DNA from: Entrophospora sp. SA101
Lineage: Eukaryota; Glomeromycota; Glomeromycetes; Entrophosporales; Entrophosporaceae
NCBI GenBank assembly: GCA_958430865.1
Contig: CAUDNR010003446.1
Location: forward strand, 16,950 to 58,090
DNA: 41,141 nucleotides
Direction of reading: 5' to 3'
Below are positions 11,122 to 21,169 of this stretch, piece by piece; within the stretch, counting starts at the first letter, position 1, and each line of letters begins with the position of its first letter. A program made the position numbers and the translations under genes. The notes beneath the pieces were generated by a model. The model was not told the origin of the DNA and searched no databases. It was given only the letters and a program-made list of their open reading frames with translations.

Positions 11122-12522
11122 GGTTGGTGAGAATTTTGAACCAAAAATCACAAATTTTCGATTTGCTCGTCCTTTACATCCTGATCCGTTTTTTGATAAT
11201 CATTTTGATCCTATTGAACATTGGATTGCACCAGAACAATTAAGACATAAAAAAAGATCAGCATATTACACCTATAAATGCGATATATTTAGGTAATAGT
11301 ACATACTTGCATACTTGCATATAACTTAAATGAATACTCATTTAAATGTACTTGTATATTGGTTTATTTTCAACTGAATTATGTTTTAAAAACTTTTTTT
11401 TTGATAGTTTTGGAATGTTATTATGGGAACTTGCTTTTAATAAAATTCCATATAGAGGTTGGAGTCCTTTACAAATATCTAATCATGTGTTGGCAGGTTT
11501 TAGAGAAGTAATGGATTTTGGAAATGATCCTAATATAATAGAACGATCATATTCTAAATTGATTAGAGCTGGTAAGCATCAAAAAAAGTTTTTATCTATT
11601 TTACACACATATATTTGATATATATATATTTATTAATTCTTATTTGCTCCTAAAAAAAAAAGCTTGGCAAGATGATGCATCCTTACGACCATGTCTTTAC
11701 TTATTATTCTTAGAACTTGATGAATTATCAAAAAATAATCCAATATCAAAAGAAAAATCATCTATGCTAGAGCCTCAAAAATATAATGATAATGATGAAG
11801 TAATAGAAATAATTTATTATGATGGTGATGGTGAGAATGATGATGATAAGAAAAAAAATAACGATGAAGATAAAAAATATGAGCCACCACAACCTCCCGT
11901 TACTAATAAGGATTCAAATCTCGATATTGTTCCAACTGTAAATTCATCATTGATGATGACCCTTGATGAAGGTATCAAGGCTCATGAAAATGGTGATTTT
12001 CTAAAGGCATGGGAATGTTTTAATTCACATCATATGATTGGTAATAAACTAGAAGCAACTTACTGGAGAGGTCATTATTTGTATGAAGGTTATCATGGTG
12101 AAATAAATATTAACGAAGCAATTGATCTTTTTAAATTGGCAGCAGATCAAGGTATTCCAGATGCACAATTTTCATATGCAAAATCTTTAATTGAAAACTA
12201 TGATGATGATTATTATGGTGGTGGTTGTGGTAGTAGTAGTAGCAGCAGCAGCAGCAGCAGTAGTAGCAGTAGCAGCAGTAGTAGCAGCAGTAGAAATCCA
12301 TTAAATTCTAAAGATAAAGATATTTTAAATTATTTGGAATTGGCTGCACATGGTGGTGGTGTTTCTTCTGCCTTTTATATATTAGGAAATATTTATTTAT
12401 ATGGAAAACATAATGTTCAAATAGATAGAGATCTTGCAATTCAATATTTGAAATTGGCTGCTTTGAAAAATCATCAAGATGCTACTGATTTATTAAACCA
12501 ATTAAAAATTAAACTATTTTAA
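9672..12522 (+). CDS. MLKL/HeLo-like N-terminal bundle + pseudokinase + Sel1 repeats, five exons
   Basis: Exons at 9672-10310, 10387-11013, 11123-11292, 11408-11571 and 11663-12522 (2,460 nt, 819 residues). Phases agree at every junction; the exon 2 donor (AGT before gttttatt) is the weakest. Residues of about 30-240 are helical. They carry a Tyr/Asn-Ser-Lys-Lys-Ile-Cys helix followed by a RVEFIE helix, and an FERVTKEFDKVLSDL helix, which I match to the MLKL N-terminal/HeLo-like domain family. The kinase-like domain runs from about 265 to 535: VACK is the ATP-site Lys, HYDLRCEN keeps the HRD Asp, but the DFG position reads NFR, followed by IAPEQL and SFGMLLWEL. Sel1-type repeats follow from about 630 (AIDLFKLAADQGIPDAQF; AIQYLKLAALKNHQDA), split by a poly-Ser tract. 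Loss of the DFG Asp predicts a pseudokinase that may act as a switch or scaffold. The membrane-active role is inference by analogy to MLKL. Confidence 0.85.
11056..11119. repeat. (TGA)n(TAA)n microsatellite inside intron 2
   Basis: A TGATGA run passes into a TAA run and ends at the acceptor aacag of intron 2 of the MLKL-like gene. Length changes here would alter acceptor spacing. Confidence 0.9.
12229..12292 (+). repeat. (AGT/AGC)n coding microsatellite encoding poly-Ser
   Basis: An in-frame run of about 20 Ser codons, mixed AGT and AGC, sits within the Sel1 region of the MLKL-like protein between two repeats. It is likely to vary in length between strains without breaking the frame. Confidence 0.9.
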
Positions 12523-13604
12523 ATTTTTTTTTTTGTATTTATAGATTGTATTTTTAATGATTCACATGTAAATAAACAAAATAAATCACCATATTATTAA
12601 AAACATGTAAATATTAACATATTATAATTGACACAGAACTCGAATTCGGCTTTATGACTAGAATTTGACTAGAATTAAATATGATCATTCCTTAAAAAAG
12701 CAGTTCAATATTGATATACATTAAGAAGAAAAAAATTATCCGTTATCCTTTTCTCGTTAATACATATAGATTGCGGTTACGATCTAAAATAGAAAGGAAA
12801 TTTCTCGCCGATTTTCTTATAATATTATTATTCATATGTACAGTAGTACATCGCATGGCAAAGGTGACGCGAAATTGTTGCTTTCTAGTTGGTTTGCAAA
12901 GAATTGTGTCGCACCAATAGAAGATTAAACTTTATCAGCATGAGTATAAAGAGATGAAGAGAAAAAAAGAGTTCGGATTGGTATTAATAAGAATGGATCT
13001 GCTTTGTTATTCAAGTTAACATACAGCAAAACTTGATCACGGTATAATATCTTTTTCTTTAAAAAAAAATTGTTTAAAAAAATAATGTATAATTAAACTT
13101 CGAGTTCGAGTTAGCATTTTTTTATGTTCGAGATGATATAAACTCGAGTCCATTCGAAGCTTTAAATGTGTATATTTCAAGTGAATATATATGTATTAAT
13201 TCAAGACCAGAACCATTCCAAGAGGTAATCATTGTGTGTATGTGTTGATGCAATTAATTACTTTGTTTTTTAATATATCAATCAATCATTATCATTCAGA
13301 ACAAGCTCTCCATAGACGAGCAAAGGCATGAATAAAGATGCTATGTATAATATACTTAAAATAGAGGTTAAAATCTCATTTAAAATAGGGATCATTTTAA
13401 ATAAATTACTTTTTGTCATCCGAGCTACAGTCATTATAAAAACGCGTTAAATAATAACATCGCTGCTGTTATATATATAAAAATATGCAATTCTCAAGTC
13501 CACTCGTATGTATAATCACGTGATTAAAAAGATCATTGACACATTGTAATTGATCTACATTACGCATGTGTTTCTTTTCTATCGGAATATCAGAAAAAAG
13601 GTAA
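12523..13604. other. intergenic, no gene recognised
   Basis: AT-rich sequence with scattered CGAG/TCGA-containing words (near 12,640, 13,105 and 13,140-13,160). The open frame at 12,711-12,920 has no recognisable domain and is not called. Confidence 0.45.
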
Positions 13605-15164
13605 ATGGAAACAGTTTGGCCAAATTCACAAGCTCGATCTCAAATACAAAAGAATGAGTGGCAACGACAACCACCACCACAACAAAATCAGCGGAATCAA
13701 AATTGGACCAACGAGAAACAATGGCGATCGGATTGGCCTAATTCCTCCTCTCAGCAGCAACAAATGACATCAACTCAATATCATAAACAGCAACAAACAC
13801 CATCATTATCAATAACAACAACAACAACAACAAAGGAAAAATCAAATGAAAATAATGATTCTAATGAACCTAAAAAAGATTTTGATATATCAACCGTTGA
13901 CATAAAAGCTGCAGCGATGTCCTGGAATTCTTTTGCCAATCCTAACATAAAGGATAGAGATGATGGTTTGGGTTCAGGCCAATTACATCGTCAAGGAAAA
14001 AATTTTATTCCTGTTGATGAAGAGACTTTATTTGAAATACAGAATAGGAAAAATTATTATACGAAAAAATACAAAAAATTCACTCCCCCTCCCCCTCCCC
14101 CCCCTCCGCCTCCACCTAGATATTATAGAGATCCTATTCCTCTTTTTAGACCTAAGCCTACTTACGGATTTTCTCTGCCTCCTGTTTATAGACCACCACC
14201 ATTACAACCACCACCACCAATATCAGCATCAACATTAAATTATTATAATTATTACCAAAGAAGTCCTTATCAACAACGATATAATTTGTACAAACAACCT
14301 CCTTATTCACAAGATTATGTCAATTGGAAGCAAAATGTTACATATCAGGGTACCAATAATGTTAAAACTAATAATAATATCAATGTTAGAAATGATAACA
14401 ACGATCATGTCAAAGGTGATGATAATGTTAAAAATAACAGGAATGATAATAGTATTAAAAATAATAATACTAATGATAGAAATGATAATGATAAAAGCAA
14501 TAAAGAAAACCGCAATAACAATAACAATGATAGCAATTATGATAATCATAATAATTTAACTACAATACCTTCAAGCTCTCTAAATTCACAATCTGATAAA
14601 AATCCTTCTTCGCCAGTTCTACAACCTATTACAAATAAATCAACTAATGATAATAATAATATAGCATTAATTCCTCCAGGATTTGATTCAACCACACATC
14701 GGAATCAACCACCACCACAACCATCATCATTACTACCACCACAACCATTCCTTCGTCATCCTCCTCTTTCTTCTAATAATAATAATAATGGAATGCAGAT
14801 AACCAAACTTGGAGAAAATGATAATTATTGTAATAATTTTAATCAAGAAAATAATAATAATTATGTTAATCAGGAACAAGATTATTATTATGACTCATGT
14901 TCAATGCTTGATCCAGTATTAGAACAGAATTACCCCACTAATCCAAAACGTGTTGATAAACATGATCGTGGTCAAATCCTATTAACAATAAACGTGGAAT
15001 TCGAGGATGGTCATACTCAAGCAATCTGTGTTCATGTCAACGATGAACCTGCTGATTTGGCAAAAGATTTTTGTGATTTATGGGGGGTAACAAACCCGGT
15101 GGTAGAACCCGCATTTGAAGGTTTAATTAAAGAGGAAAAAGATAAAAGACTTGGTTCACTTTGA
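13605..15164 (+). CDS. Asn/Pro/Gln-rich protein with a conserved-looking C-terminal module
   Basis: A single open frame of 519 residues from ATG 13605 to TGA. About the first 455 residues are low-complexity: Gln/Pro-rich at the start, a run of about 12 Pro around residue 165, Tyr/Pro-rich to about 245, then an Asn/Asp/Lys-rich stretch with poly-Asn. From about residue 456 the composition becomes ordered, with ILLTINVEFEDG, then a Cys-Val-His-Val strand, DEPADLAKDFC and FEGLIKEEKDK to the end. This has the look of a small alpha/beta module. I have seen comparable short C-terminal segments (beta pair, acidic-Pro turn, LAxxFC helix) in large disordered fungal proteins but cannot name the family. 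No signal peptide or membrane segment. The ordered tail and maintained frame argue for a real gene; function unknown. Confidence 0.75.
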   Translation: METVWPNSQARSQIQKNEWQRQPPPQQNQRNQNWTNEKQWRSDWPNSSSQQQQMTSTQYHKQQQTPSLSITTTTTTKEKSNENNDSNEPKKDFDISTVDIKAAAMSWNSFANPNIKDRDDGLGSGQLHRQGKNFIPVDEETLFEIQNRKNYYTKKYKKFTPPPPPPPPPPPRYYRDPIPLFRPKPTYGFSLPPVYRPPPLQPPPPISASTLNYYNYYQRSPYQQRYNLYKQPPYSQDYVNWKQNVTYQGTNNVKTNNNINVRNDNNDHVKGDDNVKNNRNDNSIKNNNTNDRNDNDKSNKENRNNNNNDSNYDNHNNLTTIPSSSLNSQSDKNPSSPVLQPITNKSTNDNNNIALIPPGFDSTTHRNQPPPQPSSLLPPQPFLRHPPLSSNNNNNGMQITKLGENDNYCNNFNQENNNNYVNQEQDYYYDSCSMLDPVLEQNYPTNPKRVDKHDRGQILLTINVEFEDGHTQAICVHVNDEPADLAKDFCDLWGVTNPVVEPAFEGLIKEEKDKRLGSL

Positions 15165-15193
15165 TATTTTTAAGCTTATGATTTAATTAGATT

Positions 15194-15226
<33 letters not shown>

Positions 15227-15924
15227 CTTAAGTCGTACGCAATAAATATTACCTTGTAATTTGTAAATTCTTATATATATAAAATAGTAATAATAATAAT
15301 ATTATTATTATTACTGCTGCTACAGCTATTTTTTAATCTATTATACCTATGATTATTATAAATTTTATTTATTTATTATTATTGATTGTCATTGAAAAAA
15401 TAAGTAATTTTTTAATAATTTTGATTAATATTTGAAACCAACAAATTAATCAAAGAAGACAACCAAGCAAATCAAAACATCATTAACGCAAAGTAAATAA
15501 TACCTATTTTTGAATAAATGTTGACCTTTTTTTTTGTAATGATGGAAGTAAATTTCGCAAAAATTTGTTACGCGCTCTAAAAAATTTCGGGAATGTGTAT
15601 AGATTTTTTTATATAAGACCAATTAGTTAATTTAAACAATTTTAATAATCTTTTTTTAATAAAAAATCTCTTCGATTATGTCTTATCCAAGAAATTGATG
15701 GTTGAAAATTTTTTCAATGTTGGATCAGAATTATTTGTAAGAATTTTTGTAATATTAATATGTCGGCAATTTTTCTAAATTTGGTAATTTTACACATTGA
15801 GTTCTTTTTTTAGTATTACGCAGCGAATCTCGATGTAGCGATACTAATACTGATTAAAATCTCGGTTTTACGGATAAAAATTCAAGAACGGTTCCACAAT
15901 AAACCTTAATAAAAACCTTCTTGG
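15165..15924. other. intergenic with (TA)n and TAA/TTA runs
   Basis: Includes a (TA)n tract at about 15,200-15,228, a TAATAA/TTATTA palindrome near 15,285-15,313 and transposon-like text near 15,820-15,910. No gene seen. Confidence 0.45.
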
Positions 15925-16014
15925 TATAGTGGATTTCTCAGTTTAACGGATTTTTGGAAAAATTCCCCCAATACTAATTGCCCAAACTATCCGTTAAACT
16001 GAGATTTACTGTGT
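15925..16014. mobile_element. about 90-bp MITE with pogo/Tc1-like inverted ends
   Basis: Left end agtggatttctcagtttaac and right end (reverse complement) agtaaatctcagtttaac are inverted copies, both running on into CGGAT and separated by about 40 bases. TA dinucleotides lie near both outer ends, as expected for TA target duplication. The ends resemble pogo/Tigger-type termini. Exact borders are uncertain by a few bases. Confidence 0.6.
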
Positions 16015-17142
16015 ACTATGTTGTTTAACTCTAAAACTTACAACATAATAGCATATTAATGATAAATGACCTCATCTATAATTGTCCGGTGAAAACTCTC
16101 AACACCCAATTAATCAATCAAAAATTTTCAACACCTGATTAATCTAAATAATTGATTAATATCATTCGGCGGATACAACCACTAATTGTCACTCAATTCT
16201 CGTTTAAAAGTTTTGGATCCAATTTTTGAGCATTTATAAGACTCGGTGATATCTGATGTCAAACAACGAATTCATAGTGATCAACAGCTGCACTCTCTTA
16301 ACCGTTCATAATGTCAGGATGCAAACAAAATCATATCCAAAATACTTGATATTAATCCATGGACCCTACAAGGTTGATACCTTGTTCATCCGCAACATTC
16401 TTGACTTTGGACTAATTATGAATGAGCACATTGAAATTGTTGGAAAATTTCAGTAACAAAATCATTTCAGATCTATAAATGCCTTTGACATTGCTATCTT
16501 TCGATCTATTGATGTCAATATTGTTAATAAAAAGATAAACTGGGATTAGCAGAGTTAGCATACAACACCTATCTCTAATTGAGAAATCACCTGATAAAAA
16601 TTCATGATGACCTTTGTGAATTTAAATGGAACATTAGAATTATAGATTTATTCGCACATGATTTTATTGGTAGAAAGCATTATAAGAAAATGCACATGAT
16701 TCAGGTAGTAATCTAGCAAAATTTTAAACCCTCGCATTCGGCGAGTAAATTACTCATACTCCATGTTTCAGGTAGTAATCTGACAGGATATGCCTTTCTA
16801 ATGAAATTAAACGATTAAAACAAGTACTAACAAGACCCTTGATATCATTTGGTGACTGGTGGTGATTGACGATCATATCGAAATTTGTAGAAGGGAAGTC
16901 CAAAAAAGACCAGTCAGATGGATTATTGTCGTTGAGATAGTCAATGAGGTCTGTAAGAATTTCGAATACAATCAGATTGACTGGAAAGAAGTCTTCCTAC
17001 ATTATTTTCCGTTCACCTTTATAGCCAGATAGCATAATGGACATTCGTTTATCACATAGTGACAAAATTTTATGCAACAAGTTGAAAGAAAAAAGAGAAA
17101 AAAATTATTCCCTGTAGACATCAAAAATGAAAAAAACCTGTG
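16015..17142. other. gene-poor stretch, possible unrecognised relics
   Basis: Slightly less AT-rich than its surroundings, suggesting old coding or transposon sequence, but every frame is interrupted. The open frame at 16,256-16,456 has no recognisable domain. A duplicated word ttcaggtagtaatct occurs near 16,701 and 16,768. Confidence 0.4.
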
Positions 17143-17174
17143 GTAGGTCACAATATATATATATTGTGACCTAC
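17143..17174. repeat. perfect 32-bp palindrome
   Basis: The half-site gtaggtcacaatatat is followed immediately by its exact reverse complement. The 16-base arms have no spacer. It may be a fold-back MITE remnant or a cruciform-forming site. No adjacent gene explains it. Confidence 0.85.
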
Positions 17175-18044
17175 TTACGTTAGACTGTTACCTACCTATG
17201 TGACCTATTTCGTTTTTTTGACCACATTTGAGTGCGGCCAATTTTTAATTTTTAGCCATCCGGATGAGTTAATTATAGTCTAGAAATTTGTATGTGGCCA
17301 ATTTTTAATTTCCGACCACGTAAAAAAATAGTATTCATATGCGACTCGACAATGCATTCACTTGTATGGCGTCATTCGATTGCACGTTTTTGGCCACATT
17401 TATGTTGTCATTTGATGTTAAATCGGCTGTTGAATCAGGTGTTTAATCGGACGTTTAATCGGACGGTAAAAATGTGTATTCATACTCTGCATTCAGCTTC
17501 CAAAATGTAACAAACATGACTCTATCGTGAACCATTTTTCACGATCAACTTTATGTAACACTTCAGGAAAAGCAATCTCGAAGGCGGAATGTAACTCAAT
17601 TTTCTGTGCCGTTCTCGTCTAAGAACAATTGTTTGCAATCTGTAATTTGCTTTGTGCATTGCATTTGAATGCAAGGATGAGGCACATAGTGCCGAATTGT
17701 TATCTCCACTTGGTAATATGTAAAAGCACAAATTTTTCTTTATCTCTTCTTTATATTACCTCTTATCTGAATTTTTACTTTGATAAAAATTACCCGACAC
17801 AAAAATCCCCATGGTCCAGGTACCTTTGGTATTATTTTCCCGCAATTATTTTGCAATCTGAATTTTTTCCCACATTTATTGTAAGAGGCACAAAAATCCT
17901 CTTACCTGGGATGAATAACTAGCTGAATGTTACAATCTCTCCTCTCCTAGTTAATAAATATTCGCCTAATTGTAGCAGTATATCCCCTGTCAGAGGTATA
18001 TTACTAAAATATGCCATTGATACATCTTTTCGAGAAAGTGCTCT
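17175..18044. other. intergenic, repeat-like, no gene recognised
   Basis: Contains direct repeats of a GCGGCCAATTTTTAATTT-like word (near 17,235 and 17,295) and a doubled GTTTAATCGGAC word near 17,440-17,465. Open frames at 17,292-17,510, 17,522-17,731 and 17,629-17,922 overlap each other and show no domain. Confidence 0.4.
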
Positions 18045-19200
18045 TCATGCATTAGATATGGTTTTTTCCCATTCCTTCATGAGTTCATCAAGCCATGCGG
18101 TACTTAATCCACTTTCTAGTATACCGCGATGCAATAAATCTCCGCCAGTTAACCTATCCCGATCTGTTAATTTCGAGCATTTTTTAGGATCTAATCCTTC
18201 CTTTACAGCATAACGATAAAAACGCATATCTCTTTCCAATTTATCACGGAAACATTTTTCATCCCGCATTTTTTTCTCGGACTCAGTAACGACCGAAAAT
18301 TGTTTTGAATCCTCCCCAAGCTCAATAGCATATTGATGGAGACATTCCATTCTATCTGGATCAATTGGATGATTTTGAGCTGGTACCTCCAAGGATAAAG
18401 AATTTTCATAAATCACATTATTAGATAAGTCAGAGATTCTGTGCACATTCTGAAGCAGTTTTATTGGTAATAGGTATGGAATCGAAAAGATTCTGAACCT
18501 CATCAGTCATCTTTGGCTTATATGGTGGAAGAACTGGAGTTATAGGATCGCGTGAATACCTAGTTATTTCATCTTTATTATCAAAACCAAGTCCTTTATA
18601 TGGATTTCGGTCAATTTGGTATGAATATTTCCAAATCTGTTGTCCTTTAGTTCCCATCAATTTTCGTTAGCTTTTATAGTATAACCGCAATAGTTGCCAG
18701 CAATTGCATTAATTGCCTTTATAGCTGATTTAAGATCCGGCATTTCTTTTGCACGAGACTTAAAGCCAAAGAGCAATAAATATTGATTTCGAAGTTCTAT
18801 AAACCTTTCACGAGATCAAATGCAACTTTCACTTGATCATCATAGAGAATTCGTTCATCATCTATACCAGTAAAACCCAATGATTGGGAAAGCTCCTGTA
18901 TAGCTTCCCAATAATTTGCCGAATATGTTTTACGTATGTCCTTTGCTAATGAATCCTCAAAATTATCTTTAGTGTTATAACAAGTATCTTCCCATTGCAC
19001 AATGTCCTTGGCCTTTAATCCTTCTATTGCACTGTTTTCATCATAACCTTGCTTGCGAAATTGAGACAATCGCAAGAAATGCTTTCGAGGTTCAGGTAAA
19101 CCAAAACGCTCCACAAAATTTTTATCCCAGAATTTATTCCAAGACTCAATACTTATATCCTTTCCCCCATAAAAATTCCACATATAAAAAACGCTCAAGT
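18045..19200 (-). pseudogene. decayed coding sequence of unknown origin, several frameshifts
   Basis: Three protein-like minus-strand frames follow one another: about 19,200-18,800, about 18,815-18,490 and 18,480-18,045. The breaks are one- or two-base shifts near 18,815, a stop with shift near 18,660, and a further shift near 18,480. Together they amount to about 380-400 residues of well-balanced composition, with Trp, Cys and charged residues, unlike neighbouring intergenic frames. Local signatures include WNKFWDKNF, INAIAGNYCGY, KGQQIWKYSY and MRFYRYAVKEGLDPKK. I do not recognise the family. A mobile-element or endogenous-virus replication protein is possible but not shown. No intron signals explain the shifts. 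Confidence 0.55.
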
Positions 19201-19279
19201 GCCATAGTATTTTTAATGAAAAAACGGAACTATGGATTCCATACGATACATTTATTATTATTATTATGGAAAAAAACAC

Positions 19280-20518
19280 GGAAATGTATATTAATATTTT
19301 AATTTATTAATATAAACGGAAAAAACTGAGTTTAATAACGGAAAACACTGAACTAATCACGGAGTAAAATTTTACATGGCAGACATGCATTTACTTTTTC
19401 AAGTTTTATTTCTGAAAAAACTATTTTGTAAAGCTTTGGAGATTAGTGGGAATTATGAAACTATATCTCCAAAAGAATATTATTTAACAGTTATTTTTTA
19501 AAGTTTTATATAAAAAAAACGACATAACATAACGGGGGGTGTAGGCGTTTTCTACTCATTTGTAGCGTATATGAATTGATCAACAAAAATTTCTAGAAGC
19601 GATCTCCAAATTTGGAAAAATCCTGCTATTTTTTAAATGTTTTTAATGATCCAAATTACACGAGTAAACCTTGATCATTAGCAAAGAATTAAAATTTTTC
19701 TTTTGGTATTTAATAATGTGGTTATTATTCATTTAAAATCTATTATTTATATTTATTTTAATATTAAATAGAAAATTTACTATTACTATTGTCTTTAACT
19801 TTTTTTGAAATAACCTAACAACAAAATTTTTTTTTTATGATTGGCAAGTGATTTAAAAGAATTATTTTATCCTCGCCGATCATTATATAAAATCACATGG
19901 CTACACTCTACTCTTGAATTAAAAGTTAAAAAAAAATTTACATTGATATTATTTCAGATCAGATAATATAGTGGAACAAAAAGTGAGAGTAGGAATTAAT
20001 GATGTATGACGAAACTTTTGATTTTAGTCATTGACGTAACTAAAGTATTGACTAAAGGTAGTTTCTCACCAGGGACATTTTGACTATTTGACTAAAGTAA
20101 AAGCCCCTGATATAAGTAAAACCACTTGAAATAATTAAAACATTTGACTTAAATAAAAACACTTGATACAAGCAGCAATAATGATAAAATAGGATTATCA
20201 AAAGTTCTATTATGTAAAAATGTGTGTCCCGGAGATGAATAAAGAATCATCATTGTTGTGTGTATATTGCAATGACGCGAGAAGAATAATTATCATGGAA
20301 AGTTTACAAATGTTATAATTTAAATATTAATTTATTATTATGAAACTTTTTTTCCACGTACTCACTCTTTTTTCAAAATAAAAATGTCTCTTCTTTTTAC
20401 TATTCTTTTATTACATTTCATAATTTGTTTTTTTTTTGAATTTTGACTTTGAAGTTATAACTACGTGTAATAGTAATAGTAATTTATGGATCAATAAATG
20501 AAATGAATGTAATAAACC

Positions 20519-20549
<31 letters not shown>

Positions 20550-21169
20550 TAATTAACTCGCGGAATTATCAAGAAAGATTATTCTAACATTCTAAATTGT
20601 AACATTTCTTTAACTCTGGATTCAAAATCATTTGTTCACTTTAAAAAGAACTTGGAATCATTCTTAAAAGAAAGGTCTTGTTTATTTTCAAGGAATACAT
20701 TTAATTAGAACAGCGAACTAGATGATTTAACATTTTTAGTGTGTATAAATAACGTTGTAATTTTCTTGACTTCATGTATCGTCATAATAATCATCATATA
20801 TAATATCATAACAAACTGTCCTTATTCTTGTCCTTGTCTTCGAATTTTATATTTTCGTAATGATAATAAATCTATATCCAACAATGAATTCATACTAATC
20901 TCGTGCATAATTAATTTTCTATTTGTCTCTATCTTTTTATTTCTTTTCTTTTCTTTTCTTTAATGAGGTAATATTAATAAATTTTATTTTTGAAGTTTTG
21001 GAATATATATCTGACTTGGCAATACAGAGATTAACAACCAGATGCATAGGTTGATCAATACTGGCATGTAGAATGACTTTACATAGAACATAAGACAGAT
21101 ATTGGTACATATTTTTTGTAAGTTTTAATTTGAAGAAAACAAAGAATTCTGAAATTCTTTTATTGTTGA
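19280..21169. other. intergenic, no gene recognised
   Basis: AT-rich with several ACGGAA words at 19,215-19,365, a (TAA)n run at about 20,520-20,548 and a TTTTC run near 20,940-20,960. The open frame at 20,739-20,963 is hydrophobic and unrecognised; not called. Confidence 0.45.
20520..20548. repeat. (TAA)n microsatellite
   Basis: About ten TAA units in intergenic DNA. Confidence 0.9.

Noticed and set aside
14307..14559. Open frames on both strands rich in Ile/Met
   Set aside because: Shadows of the Asn/Asp-rich coding stretch of the 519-residue gene.
18045..19200. Assigning the broken block to an endogenous large DNA virus
   Set aside because: Such insertions are known in Rhizophagus, but no diagnostic motif was seen. 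Left unassigned.
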